A DNA stretch of 64,000 bases, taken from assembly GCA_963716925.1 (NCBI GenBank), contig CAVQUX010000006.1, positions 186,001 to 250,000 of the forward strand, read 5' to 3'. Below are positions 26,449 through 34,208 of this stretch, piece after piece. The notes below the pieces were generated by a model that saw only the letters and a program-made list of their open reading frames with translations, had not been told where the DNA came from and did no database searches. The stretch's first letter is position 1. Each line of letters starts with the position of its first letter. The translations under genes were made by a program, and so were the position numbers. The stretch comes from DAISKN01 sp963716925. GTDB taxonomy: Bacteria; Acidobacteriota; Vicinamibacteria; Marinacidobacterales; SMYC01.

Positions 26449-27360
26449 GTGAAGGTCGGCGTCAATCTCCTGAACTTCGGCCCCGGCGCCCACCCCGGCA
26501 ACTTCGCCGAGTGGGCGCGGACCGCGGAGTCTCTCGGCTATCACTTCCTCGGGGTCTCGGATCATCTGGCGCTGACCCGGGACGTCTATGCCCAGTATCC
26601 GGCGCCGTTCTACGATCCGTTCATCCTTCTCGCCTGGCTGTCGGGAATCACCAAACGGATCGAGCTCGCGACGACCGTCGCCATACTTCCCTACCGGAGC
26701 CCGCTCCAGCTCGCCCGGCTCGGGGCGAACCTCGATCGATTGAGCGGCGGCCGCTTCCTCCTCGGCGTGGGAGTGGGCTGGGCGCGCGAGGAGTTCGAGG
26801 TCCTGGGCGTTCCCTTCGAAAAACGCGGCGCCATCTCCGACGAGTACCTCGAGGCCCTCCTCGAGCTCTGGACGAATGACGAGGCTTCCTACGAGGGACG
26901 CTTCGTGCGGTTCGAGAAAGTCCAGACCGGACCCCGCCCGCTCTCGACCCCCCACCCTCCGATCTGGGTCGGCGGCGTCAGCGACGCCGCGCTCCGGCGC
27001 GCCGCCCGATTCGGAGACGCGTGGCATCCGATCCGGATCCGCGTCTCCTGGCTCGAGAAGAAAGCGGCCGAGCTCGCTTCGGTCGCGCAATCGATCGGAC
27101 GGTCCGCGCCCCGCCTTTGTCCGCGGATTCTGCTGCGCGTCACCGAGACTCCCGAAGCCGATTCCCGCCGCGCCGGCGAGGGCACCCTGGAGCAGATCCG
27201 AACGGATCTCGAGGCTCTCGAGAAGCTCGGGTGCACGTACGTCCTTCTCGACTTCTTCACCGGGGACGTCGAGGCGACTCGAGACCCGGAGCCGTACTTT
27301 CGCGTCCTCGAAACGATGAGGGAACAGGTGCTCGACCTGCCGGGCCAGACGCTCCGGTAG
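26449..27360 (+). CDS. LLM class (luciferase-like) oxidoreductase, F420-type
   Basis: 303 residues; start GTG four bases after the aldolase stop. FAEWARTAESLGYHFLGVSDH, LATTVAILPYRSPLQLARLGA (shown partly: ILPYRSPLQLAR) and GGRFLLGVGVGWAREEFE are the signature of F420-dependent TIGR03619-like luciferase-family enzymes, with PPIWVGGVSDAALRRAARFG in the barrel end. Complete, with no frameshift. Cofactor likely F420, though FMN is possible. With the aldolase it suggests a small catabolic unit. Confidence 0.88.
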   Translation: MKVGVNLLNFGPGAHPGNFAEWARTAESLGYHFLGVSDHLALTRDVYAQYPAPFYDPFILLAWLSGITKRIELATTVAILPYRSPLQLARLGANLDRLSGGRFLLGVGVGWAREEFEVLGVPFEKRGAISDEYLEALLELWTNDEASYEGRFVRFEKVQTGPRPLSTPHPPIWVGGVSDAALRRAARFGDAWHPIRIRVSWLEKKAAELASVAQSIGRSAPRLCPRILLRVTETPEADSRRAGEGTLEQIRTDLEALEKLGCTYVLLDFFTGDVEATRDPEPYFRVLETMREQVLDLPGQTLR

Positions 27361-27376
27361 AGGCTGCCTTCGGTCC

Positions 27377-28216
27377 TCAAGGGCTGATCGGAAGGAGATC
27401 GCGGAGAGCGGTTCGCACGGACTCCTGGACGGTCTCGGGAACGGGCTGGGACGGATTCGCCCGGCAGAGCGCGACGACATCCTTCAGCGTCTGGCATCGG
27501 GCGCGGCACCGGGCGCATCCCGAGAGATGCTTCTCCATCTCGGCGCAGACCGCTCCGTCGATCTCTCCTTCCAGATGCCGGGAGTAGAGCGCCACCACGT
27601 CCGGGCATCCGGCGGACGCGGTCCGGTCGTTCTCCCCGGGATCCAGGAACGTCGACATCGCCGAGCGGACCGCGAGCCGGGCCCGATGGAGCCGGCTCTT
27701 GACGGCATCCACACGGATCGAGAGCGCCTCCGCCACCTCGGGCGCCGTCAGGCCCTCGACGTCCCGCAGCAGGAGTACCTCCCGGTAGATGGGGTCCAGT
27801 GCGTCGATGGATTCCTCGAGGGCTTCCTGGAGCTCCTTGCCTTCGAGCACCTCGTCGGGGCGCTTTCCCGGAGCCGTGAGCCGACTCGCTTCGAGCGGAA
27901 GATCGGATTCGAGCGAAGCGACCTCCTTCGGCGCGAACTTGCTCCTCCGGCGCCTCTTCAGACAGAAGCTTCGCGCGATCCGGTACAGCCAGGTCGATAT
28001 CGAAGACTCCTCACGGAAGTCCCCTACCCCGCGAGCCATTGCCAGGAGCGTGTCCTGGAGAACGTCCCGGGCGTCCTCGGGATTCCGGCACATCTTCATG
28101 CCAAATCGATAGATTCGGGCCTGGTGCCGGTCGAGCAGGGCGTCGATGGCGCCTCGGTCACCCGTCCGGGCCGCGTCCAGGAGGGCGTGGTCGCTGGGGG
28201 TTTCTGACGATGTCAT
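27377..28216 (-). CDS. ECF sigma factor with fused C-terminal zinc-finger (anti-sigma-like) domain
   Basis: 279 residues. Region 2: ARIYRFGMKMCRNPEDARDV and DTLLAMARGVGDFREESSIS; RYIAR-type residues STWLYRIARSFC follow. Region 4: EALEESIDALDPIYREVLLL, TAPEVAEALSIRVDAVKSRLHRARL, the HTH that reads the -35 box. The last 75 residues hold CPDVVALYSRHLEGEIDGAVC and MEKHLSGCARCRARCQTLK, an HxxxCxxC zinc finger of the zf-HC2 anti-sigma type. The regulator thus appears to carry its own redox- or zinc-sensitive switch. It is divergent from the selenoprotein/DUF302/DUF2892 cluster 92 bases away, which it may control. Confidence 0.9.
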   Translation of the reverse strand: MTSSETPSDHALLDAARTGDRGAIDALLDRHQARIYRFGMKMCRNPEDARDVLQDTLLAMARGVGDFREESSISTWLYRIARSFCLKRRRRSKFAPKEVASLESDLPLEASRLTAPGKRPDEVLEGKELQEALEESIDALDPIYREVLLLRDVEGLTAPEVAEALSIRVDAVKSRLHRARLAVRSAMSTFLDPGENDRTASAGCPDVVALYSRHLEGEIDGAVCAEMEKHLSGCARCRARCQTLKDVVALCRANPSQPVPETVQESVRTALRDLLPISP

Positions 28217-28307
28217 CGGAGACCTTTGCAGGGAGGGATGATAGCGGAAACGTGCGACCTCGGCATCTGCGCGGAACCCTTTCGCGGGTTTCCGGCTCTA
28301 ACCAGGC

Positions 28308-28469
28308 ATGGATTGGATCAGTCTTCTCGGAGTCTTCGCCCTGTGGATGGCGCTTCAGTACGTCGTCTTGCCTCGCCTCGGGGTGCCGACTTGAGCCGTT
28401 CCTGCACCGCGCCGGTCGGCGCGCCGGGAGCACGAGGAGGAGAATCCGGAGAAAGGATGCGACAAATGA
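28308..28469 (+). CDS. small single-span membrane selenoprotein (unrecognised family)
   Basis: 53 residues with TGA at 28392-28394 read as selenocysteine (U29). Residues 4-21 form a membrane span (ISLLGVFALWMALQYVVL), followed by PRLGVPTU and a charged tail ending EKGCDK, with Cys51 as possible Sec partner. Evidence for readthrough: a perfect six-pair hairpin with a GGTC loop 19 bases after the TGA; 24 further sense codons; and a stop that overlaps the DUF302 start by ATGA. Without readthrough it would be 28 residues with a strong hairpin and no partner coupling. I cannot name the family with confidence. It lies between the ECF sigma gene and DUF302/DUF2892. Confidence 0.72.
28392..28423 (+). 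promoter_or_regulatory. bacterial SECIS hairpin of the small selenoprotein
   Basis: TGA (28392-28394), 13 bases, CGCGCC (28408-28413), loop GGTC (28414-28417), GGCGCG (28418-28423). Six perfect GC pairs close a GGUC loop identical to the core of the Escherichia coli fdhF element, at a standard distance. Confidence 0.75.
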
Positions 28470-28867
28470 CCACGGTGAGCACGCTCGGCCTCAGACGCGA
28501 GGTGAGCTCGACTTTCGAAGAGGCGCTTTCGAACGTGACCGAGGCCCTCAAGAGCGAAGGCTTCGGTGTCTTGACGGAGATCGACGTGCGGGAAACCCTG
28601 AAGAAGAAGCTCGGCGTCGACTTCCGGCGTTACCGGATCCTGGGCGCCTGTAACCCGCCCTTCGCCCATGAGGCGCTCCAGGCGGAGATCGAAGCGGGCC
28701 TCTCGATGCCCTGCAACGTGTTGGTCTATGAAGGGGACGAGGGCAGGACCGTCGTAACCGCTGTCGACCCCACGAAAACCGTCGCCGCCGCGGGAAACCC
28801 GAAGCTCTCTGCGCTGGCTGAAGCTTTGCGGCAGAAGCTCGAGCGGGTGCTCGCGCGACTTCGGTAA
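28466..28867 (+). CDS. DUF302 domain protein
   Basis: 133 residues of the DUF302 family, small alpha-beta proteins often found with sulfur- and redox-related genes. FEEALSNVTEALKSEGFGVLTEID and FRRYRILGACNPPFAHEAL and LPCN-type MPCNVLVYEG are the usual blocks (quoted in parts). Cysteines in GACNPP and MPCNV are conserved-looking. The start at 28466 overlaps the selenoprotein stop (ATGA) and has AAGG nine bases before; an in-frame ATG at 28457 is an alternative. Function of the family is not established. Confidence 0.88.
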   Translation: MTTVSTLGLRREVSSTFEEALSNVTEALKSEGFGVLTEIDVRETLKKKLGVDFRRYRILGACNPPFAHEALQAEIEAGLSMPCNVLVYEGDEGRTVVTAVDPTKTVAAAGNPKLSALAEALRQKLERVLARLR

Positions 28868-28884
28868 CAAAGGAGCGATGCGTC

Positions 28885-29079
28885 ATGAAACCAAATGAAG
28901 CCATCTGGGACCGGACGATTCGGGTCGTTCTGGGAGTCGGGCTTTTGTCCTTGGTGTTCGTCGGCCCGCAGACCCCCTGGGGATTCGTCGGGGTGGTGCC
29001 GCTCCTGACCGGGCTCGCAGGCTTCTGCCCGCTCTATCGGCTGCTGGGGGTCAGCACCTGTCCGGCTCCGACGAGGTGA
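28885..29079 (+). CDS. DUF2892 (YgaP-type) membrane protein
   Basis: 64 residues, two hydrophobic spans (RVVLGVGLLSLVFVG and FVGVVPLLTGLAGFCPLYRL). FCPLYRLLGVSTC is the classic ending of DUF2892, a domain that in YgaP is fused to a rhodanese sulfurtransferase. The paired cysteines 14 residues apart sit at the membrane edge. AAAGGAG precedes the ATG and 17 bases separate it from DUF302, so one operon. Confidence 0.92.
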   Translation: MKPNEAIWDRTIRVVLGVGLLSLVFVGPQTPWGFVGVVPLLTGLAGFCPLYRLLGVSTCPAPTR

Positions 29080-29111
29080 GAGCGCCCTGCGCCGGGGCTT
29101 CGCTCGCCGAG

Positions 29112-30044
29112 TCAAGGCAGAATCCAGGTTCCGGCCCGACCCGCGAGCGCGGCCGTCAGGCGTTCCGGTGCGGTGATGAGAACGCTCTCCCCTCCCGCCC
29201 GGAGGAACTCCAGGCTCGCTTCGATCTTGGGCCCCATGCTCCCGTCGTGGAAATGCTTCGCTCGCCAGAGCAGCCGGGCTTCCTCCGCCCGCATCCGTTC
29301 GATCGGCGCTGCCTGAGGCGTACCGTAGTCGCGATAGACCGCATCCACCGAGGTCAGGTGGACGATCCGCTCGCGGCCGAGCTCTATCGCGAGGAGAGTC
29401 GCCGTGCGGTCCTTGTCGACGACCACCTCCACCCCGCGCAGTGAGCCTGAGCCCCGCTCGTCCGGGGCGAGCGGCACGCCGCCCCCGCCCCCGGCGATCA
29501 CCAGGTGCCCCGCCGAGAGGAGCAAGCGAACGGCTTCGAGCTCCAGAACTCTCTCGGGCCGGGGTGAGGGAACCACACGGCGAAGCCCGTGCTCGGTCGC
29601 AGCGACGCGCCATCCTCGATCTCTTTCCAACGTTCGCACCTCGTCCCGCGTCAGGATTGGGCCGACCGGCTTGAGAAGGGCGTCTTCCTCTCCGACCACG
29701 ACGGAGGTGACGACGGAGGCCACGGGGAGGTCCAGCTCGCGCCTTTGAATCTCCTCCCGGAACGCCCACGCAAGCACGTAGCCCATCGCGCCCTGGGTTT
29801 GAGCGACGGAGACATCCAGGTGAAACGGAGGAAGCCGCGGACGAGCCAGCTCGCCGCGGAGGATCTCGATCCCCACCTGCGGGCCGTTTCCGTGGACCAC
29901 GAGAAGGCCGGCTCTCGACGCGAGAAGAGGAGACGAAGCGCGCGCTACCGCTCCCGCCTTTTCGAGAATCTCCTTCTGGGTCGACGGAGGATCGATTCCG
30001 CCCAAGACGTGGCCGCCCAGGGCGACCAGCGTCCGCTCAACCAT
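29112..30044 (-). CDS. arcC: carbamate kinase
   Basis: 310 residues. Transfers phosphate between ATP and carbamate, making or breaking carbamoyl phosphate. Motifs: VALGGHVLG at the start, LLVVHGNGPQVG, RRVVPSPRPERVLELEAVRLLL (parts), HLVIAGGGGGVPL, VDKDRTATLLA and HFHDGSMGPKIEASLEFL. GSMGPK is diagnostic for the family. It overlaps the end of the upstream GTPase-like gene by eight bases (both reading minus), so the pair is translationally coupled. No arcA or arcB is present, so the classical arginine deiminase route is not supported. Confidence 0.93.
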   Translation of the reverse strand: MVERTLVALGGHVLGGIDPPSTQKEILEKAGAVARASSPLLASRAGLLVVHGNGPQVGIEILRGELARPRLPPFHLDVSVAQTQGAMGYVLAWAFREEIQRRELDLPVASVVTSVVVGEEDALLKPVGPILTRDEVRTLERDRGWRVAATEHGLRRVVPSPRPERVLELEAVRLLLSAGHLVIAGGGGGVPLAPDERGSGSLRGVEVVVDKDRTATLLAIELGRERIVHLTSVDAVYRDYGTPQAAPIERMRAEEARLLWRAKHFHDGSMGPKIEASLEFLRAGGESVLITAPERLTAALAGRAGTWILP

Positions 30045-31377
30045 GGTGCCTTGCGACGAACCTCGCGACTTCCTCCTCGAGGGTGCCTCCCTCCATGTCG
30101 ACGAGGTCGTACCGTACCCGCGAAGTCGGCTTCTGTATGGCGACGAGGTGGCGGAGATCGATTGGAGTCGCGATCACCACCGTGTCGCAATCGGCGGCGG
30201 CGATGGTCTCCTGAAGATCCTTGATTTGTTCCGCGTAGTAGCCCATCGCGGGCACGAGCTTTCCGAGATGCGGGAAAGCATCGTAGACGGCGCGGAGAGA
30301 ACCTCTCGCGAATGGGCGCGGGTCCACGACCGAGGCGGCACCGTACTTGGTCGCCGCCACCTGCCCCGCCCCGAACGGCATCTCGCCGTGAGTGAGCGTC
30401 GGCCCGTCCTCCACCAGCAGCACGCGCTTTCCGCGAATCCTCTCCGGGGCCTCGGCGGTGACCTCGGAGGCGGCGATCAGAACCCGGGCCCGCGGGTTGA
30501 CGCGGGCGGCGTTCGCCCGTATCTGCGCGATGGCTCCTTCGGGCGCGGTGTCCGCCTTGTTGATCACGATCACGTCGGCCGAGCGGAAGTTCGACTCCCC
30601 GGGATGGTAGCGAAGCTCGTGTCCGGCGCGGTGGGGATCCGCGAGCGCGATCCAGAGGTCGGGACGAAGGAACGGCAGATCGTTGTTGCCGCCGTCCCAC
30701 AGGATGACGTCCCCTTCCTTCTCGGCGGCGGCGAGGATGTCGCCGTAGTCCACTCCGGCGAAGACCACCGTGCCCTCCGCGATGTGAGGCTCGTACTCTT
30801 CGCGCTCCTCGATGGTGATGTTGTCGCCCTCGGCGTCTAGGTCCCGCGTCGAGGCGAACCGCTGCACGCGCTGGCGAACGAGATTTCCGTAGGGCATCGG
30901 GTGGCGCATCACCACCGGGCGCATCCCCTTGGCGCGCAGCACCCGCGCCACGTAGCGGCAGGTCTGGCTCTTGCCGCAGCCGGTCCGGACCGCGCAGACC
31001 GCGATCACCGGGAGCGACGAGCGGAGCATCGTGTCGGCGGGCCCGAGTAGCCGGAAGCCCGCCCCCGCCGCGAGAGCGCGGCTCGCGAGCGACATGACGG
31101 TCTCGTGCTTGAGGTCGCTGTAAGAAAGCACGACCTCACGAACACCCAGGCTCCTCACCAGCTCTTCCAGCTCCGATTCCGGATGGATGGGAATACCCTC
31201 CGGGTAGCGAGCTCCGCTCAGCTCCGGCGGGTAGCGCCGGTTCTCGATTCGCGGAATCTGCGCAGCGGTGAAGGCGACGACCTCGTACCTCTCGTTCTCC
31301 CGGAAGTAGGTATTGAAGTCGTGAAAATCGCGTCCGGCGGCTCCCAGGATCAAAACCCGGCGAGATGGAGGCTTCAT
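30037..31377 (-). CDS. cyclic 2,3-diphosphoglycerate synthetase-like P-loop protein
   Basis: 446 residues. An N-terminal Rossmann part (RVLILGAAGRDFHDFNTYFR, split here as GAAGRDFHDFN) is followed by a P-loop region VRTGCGKSQTCRYVARVL and a GTPase-like IVINKADTAPEGAI. These features, plus GDVILWDGGNNDLPF and MRHPMPYGNL, match archaeal cyclic 2,3-diphosphoglycerate synthetase and its bacterial relatives. Bacterial members commonly occur next to carbamate kinase, as here, and their substrate is unsettled. An ATG at 31386 (three codons earlier) is an alternative start. Upstream is a 200-base gap to the cytochrome gene, divergent. Confidence 0.85.
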   Translation of the reverse strand: MKPPSRRVLILGAAGRDFHDFNTYFRENERYEVVAFTAAQIPRIENRRYPPELSGARYPEGIPIHPESELEELVRSLGVREVVLSYSDLKHETVMSLASRALAAGAGFRLLGPADTMLRSSLPVIAVCAVRTGCGKSQTCRYVARVLRAKGMRPVVMRHPMPYGNLVRQRVQRFASTRDLDAEGDNITIEEREEYEPHIAEGTVVFAGVDYGDILAAAEKEGDVILWDGGNNDLPFLRPDLWIALADPHRAGHELRYHPGESNFRSADVIVINKADTAPEGAIAQIRANAARVNPRARVLIAASEVTAEAPERIRGKRVLLVEDGPTLTHGEMPFGAGQVAATKYGAASVVDPRPFARGSLRAVYDAFPHLGKLVPAMGYYAEQIKDLQETIAAADCDTVVIATPIDLRHLVAIQKPTSRVRYDLVDMEGGTLEEEVARFVARHHG

Positions 31378-31578
31378 ACCTGTCATACCTGTCCGGGTAG
31401 CAAACTTCGTGCCGCCGGACGATAACGCATGATAAGTAGTTGAAGACGATGAGCCCCTTTCGCCTCCGGATGCGCGAAAGTACCCTGCGACCGCGTGCGG
31501 TGACCCACTCCCCGGGGCCGAGCATCCGGCTTCCGCGACTTCACACCGGAACGAAAATTGCACTAGGATGCCAATTAG

Positions 31579-31959
31579 ATGCGAAGCTTGATCGCTTTTT
31601 CCGCCGTGCTCGCCTGGCTTCTGCCTTCTCAGACCGAGCGCGAAGCGAAGCCGTCGGTCGAGATCATGTGGAAGAAGCTCGACCTCTCGCACAGCGCGCT
31701 CGATGCCATCGCTCTCGACGATTTCGAGGCCCTCGAGGCCTATGCCTCGGACCTGGAAGCGCTCAGCGTCGCCGGAGAGCTCAACATCGGAGACACCGAG
31801 ACCTACCGCCAGAAGAGCCGCGAGTTTCGAGAAGCCGCAAAGGCGCTCGGGAAGGCGGCGCGCGACCGGGCGCCGGATTCCGCGGCCCTGGCGTATGTCG
31901 ATCTGACGCTCCGATGCCTGAGCTGCCACCGTGAGTTGGGGGAGAGACCGCGCAAATGA
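31579..31959 (+). CDS. small c-type cytochrome, cytochrome c'-like
   Basis: 126 residues with a signal peptide (RSLIAFSAVLAWLLP). Four predicted helices and a C-terminal heme site CLSCH at about residues 113-117 match the four-helix-bundle cytochrome c'/cytochrome b562 shape. IMWKKLDLSHSALDAIALDDFEAL (parts) is the first helix. Cytochromes c' bind NO or CO in the periplasm. Stop overlaps the next ATG (ATGA). Confidence 0.85.
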   Translation: MRSLIAFSAVLAWLLPSQTEREAKPSVEIMWKKLDLSHSALDAIALDDFEALEAYASDLEALSVAGELNIGDTETYRQKSREFREAAKALGKAARDRAPDSAALAYVDLTLRCLSCHRELGERPRK

Positions 31960-32853
31960 AACGAATCCTCGTCCCCACGGATTTTTCCGCCGCCTCCGAT
32001 CGGGCGCTCGAGCAAGCCACCGAGCTCGCTCGCGCTTCGAAAGCGGAGGTCCATCTCCTGCACAAGATCGTCTATCCGCCGCCGCATCCGCCCACCGCGC
32101 TTCTCGATCGGCTCGACGACGCGGCTCAATTCGACTACGTTCTGAAGGACGTCATCGAGCGGCCCGAGCGCGAGGCGGAGGAGGGGCTGGAAACGCGCCG
32201 CAAGACTCTCGAGGGCAGAGGGCTCGCCGCTTTCGTCCATCTCGAGCGAAGCGGGGACGCTTACGAGCGCATCGAGCACGCCGTCGCTTCGTTGAAGCCG
32301 GATCTGCTGGTGATGGGGACTCACGGGCGCGGAGGAATCCAGAAGTGGATCATGGGGAGCGTCGCCGAGAAGGCGCTTCGGCACGCCGCGGTCGACGTGC
32401 TCACGCTCCATGCCGACTCCCCCGTCGCCCGAACCGAAGGCGGAATCGGGGAGATTCTCGTCGCCACCGACTTCAGCGACGGCGCCCGCCGCGCGCTCGA
32501 AGCCGCACGTCGTCTGACGCGCGCCCTTGGAGGATCGAATCTGCCACCTTCACGTCCTCGAGACCCGTTTCGCGCCCGATGGCGGGGAGGGCGGGCCGGC
32601 GCTCCTCGAAGTGACCCGGGCGCTGCGGGCGCAGGCCGAGCGGGCGCTGAAGGAAGAGACCGGCGACGGCGAGAAGTTCGTTCTCGGGGAAGGGGACGTC
32701 GTCCGCGAGATCGACCGCATCGCCGAGGAGCGTCGGGCGAGCTGGATCGCGATCGGCACGCACGGCCTCACGGGAGTACGGCGGGCGCTGCTGGGGAGCG
32801 TGGCCGAGAAGGTCTCGCGATACTGCCACCTGCCGGTTCTGACCGTTCGCTAG
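31956..32853 (+). CDS. tandem universal stress protein, one frameshift
   Basis: Two Usp domains, about 298 residues. Domain 1: ILVPTDFSAASDRALEQA at the start and VMGTHGRGGIQKWIMGSVAEK (parts: GTHGRGGIQKWIMGS), an ATP-binding G2xG9xGS motif. Domain 2: EILVATDFSDGARRALEAA, then after a frame change near 32535, CHLHVLETRF and IGTHGLTGVRRALLGSVAEK. The frame change is only in the second domain's start, so a single base error is likely. It overlaps the cytochrome stop and meets the P450 gene tail-to-tail. Confidence 0.9.
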
Positions 32854-34208
32854 GCGCGGGGGCGGAGGCTCATCGAAAGAGCGGGAGAGCTCTTCAGCAG
32901 GTATCCGCAGGCGACGGGTCGGACCGAAGGGGTCTCGGCGGTGATGCGGAACCGCGCGAGAAATATCGAAAGAATGATGAGCGCCTGGGTCATCGCCAGG
33001 CTCTCGCCGAGACACGCGCGGCCCCCGGCGCCGAAGGGAAGGTAAGCCCCTTTCGGCGGCTTCCGTTCCCAGCGGCGAGGAAGGAACTCCGACGGGCTAT
33101 CGTAGTTCCGCGGGTCGCGGTGGATCGCGTAGATGGGGATGTTGATCAGCCGTCCCCCTGGAAACCGATGGCCTCCGGCCTCGTAGTCCCTCCTCGGGGT
33201 TCGATGCAGGATCCAGAGCGGAGGGTAGAGCCGCATGGACTCCAGCAGCAGCATTCGACAAAACGTCAGGTCCTTCGCCCGCTCGATCGAATCGGCATCG
33301 ATGCCTCGGGGGCCGCAAGCAGCGACGATCTCCGCGTGCGCCTCCTCGTCGAGCTCCGGCCGGCTCGAAAGGAGATAGAACGTCCACGAGAGGAGGAGCG
33401 ACGTCGTGTGGGTCGCCGCCGCCAGACTGGCGACCCCGCTGTCGATGAGCTCGGAGCGGGTGAAGCCTCTCCCGGTCTCCGGATCCCGGTGGCTCGCGAG
33501 CCGCGCCAGGAACGATCCGTTCTCCCCCGATCGGTCCATACGATCGAGAACCTCGGCGATGGTGGAGCGCATCCGCGATCGGGCTCCGAGGAAGATGTGT
33601 CCGTTCAGCAGCAGGGCCGCGGCGATGCCGAGAGGATGCCGGGTCACACGCATCTGAGTCTCGAGCATCTTGTAGGTGCAGGCGGCGAACGCGTCCGCCT
33701 GTTTCTCGGTGTTCTCTCCGAGCAGGATGCGGGTGGCGGTGCGCATGGTGATGAAAGACATCGCCTCCAGGATGTCGACGGGCGCACTGGTGCTCATCGA
33801 ATCCGCGAACGCGGAGGCGTAGCGCGCGATGGGCGCCGCGTGCTCGGAGCGGATCGCCGAAGTAGTGAACGTCGGAGACCAGAGGCCGCGCATGCTCCGG
33901 TACTCCTGGCCCGCGAGCGAGACCAGGGAGCGACGCCCGAGCATGAACTTCCCGAGGGCGTCGAGGAAGAGCCCCCGACTCATCTGGTCGTTGTCCTTTC
34001 GAAGGATCGCGTCCACGATCTCGACCGAAGCGACACCGGTGCATCCGTGGGACCCGGTGAAGTGGATCACGTCGCCGTGCTCCTGGTGCATCGTCCGCCA
34101 GAATTCCGGATCGCGATCGATTCCGGTTTTCTGGATCGCCCTCCAGTGAAGGCCCCTTTCGGCGGACGCGCGCACGTAGTCGTAGCGCGCCGCTTCGCTG
34201 TAGCTCAT
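32850..34208 (-). CDS. cytochrome P450
   Basis: 452 residues. The heme-binding loop is FGAGGRACLG with Cys399; the ExxR pair is ESMR, in LLLESMRLYPPLW; the I-helix is SLAAATHTTSLLLS. PERF-like PSEFLPRRW is present. The gap-free length fits the CYP102-like/4-class fold of bacterial class E P450s; no N-terminal membrane anchor is seen. The redox partner is not nearby. The ATG overlaps the stop of the glycosyltransferase gene upstream (both minus), and the 3' end overlaps the stress-protein stop by four bases. Confidence 0.95.
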   Translation of the reverse strand: MSYSEAARYDYVRASAERGLHWRAIQKTGIDRDPEFWRTMHQEHGDVIHFTGSHGCTGVASVEIVDAILRKDNDQMSRGLFLDALGKFMLGRRSLVSLAGQEYRSMRGLWSPTFTTSAIRSEHAAPIARYASAFADSMSTSAPVDILEAMSFITMRTATRILLGENTEKQADAFAACTYKMLETQMRVTRHPLGIAAALLLNGHIFLGARSRMRSTIAEVLDRMDRSGENGSFLARLASHRDPETGRGFTRSELIDSGVASLAAATHTTSLLLSWTFYLLSSRPELDEEAHAEIVAACGPRGIDADSIERAKDLTFCRMLLLESMRLYPPLWILHRTPRRDYEAGGHRFPGGRLINIPIYAIHRDPRNYDSPSEFLPRRWERKPPKGAYLPFGAGGRACLGESLAMTQALIILSIFLARFRITAETPSVRPVACGYLLKSSPALSMSLRPRA

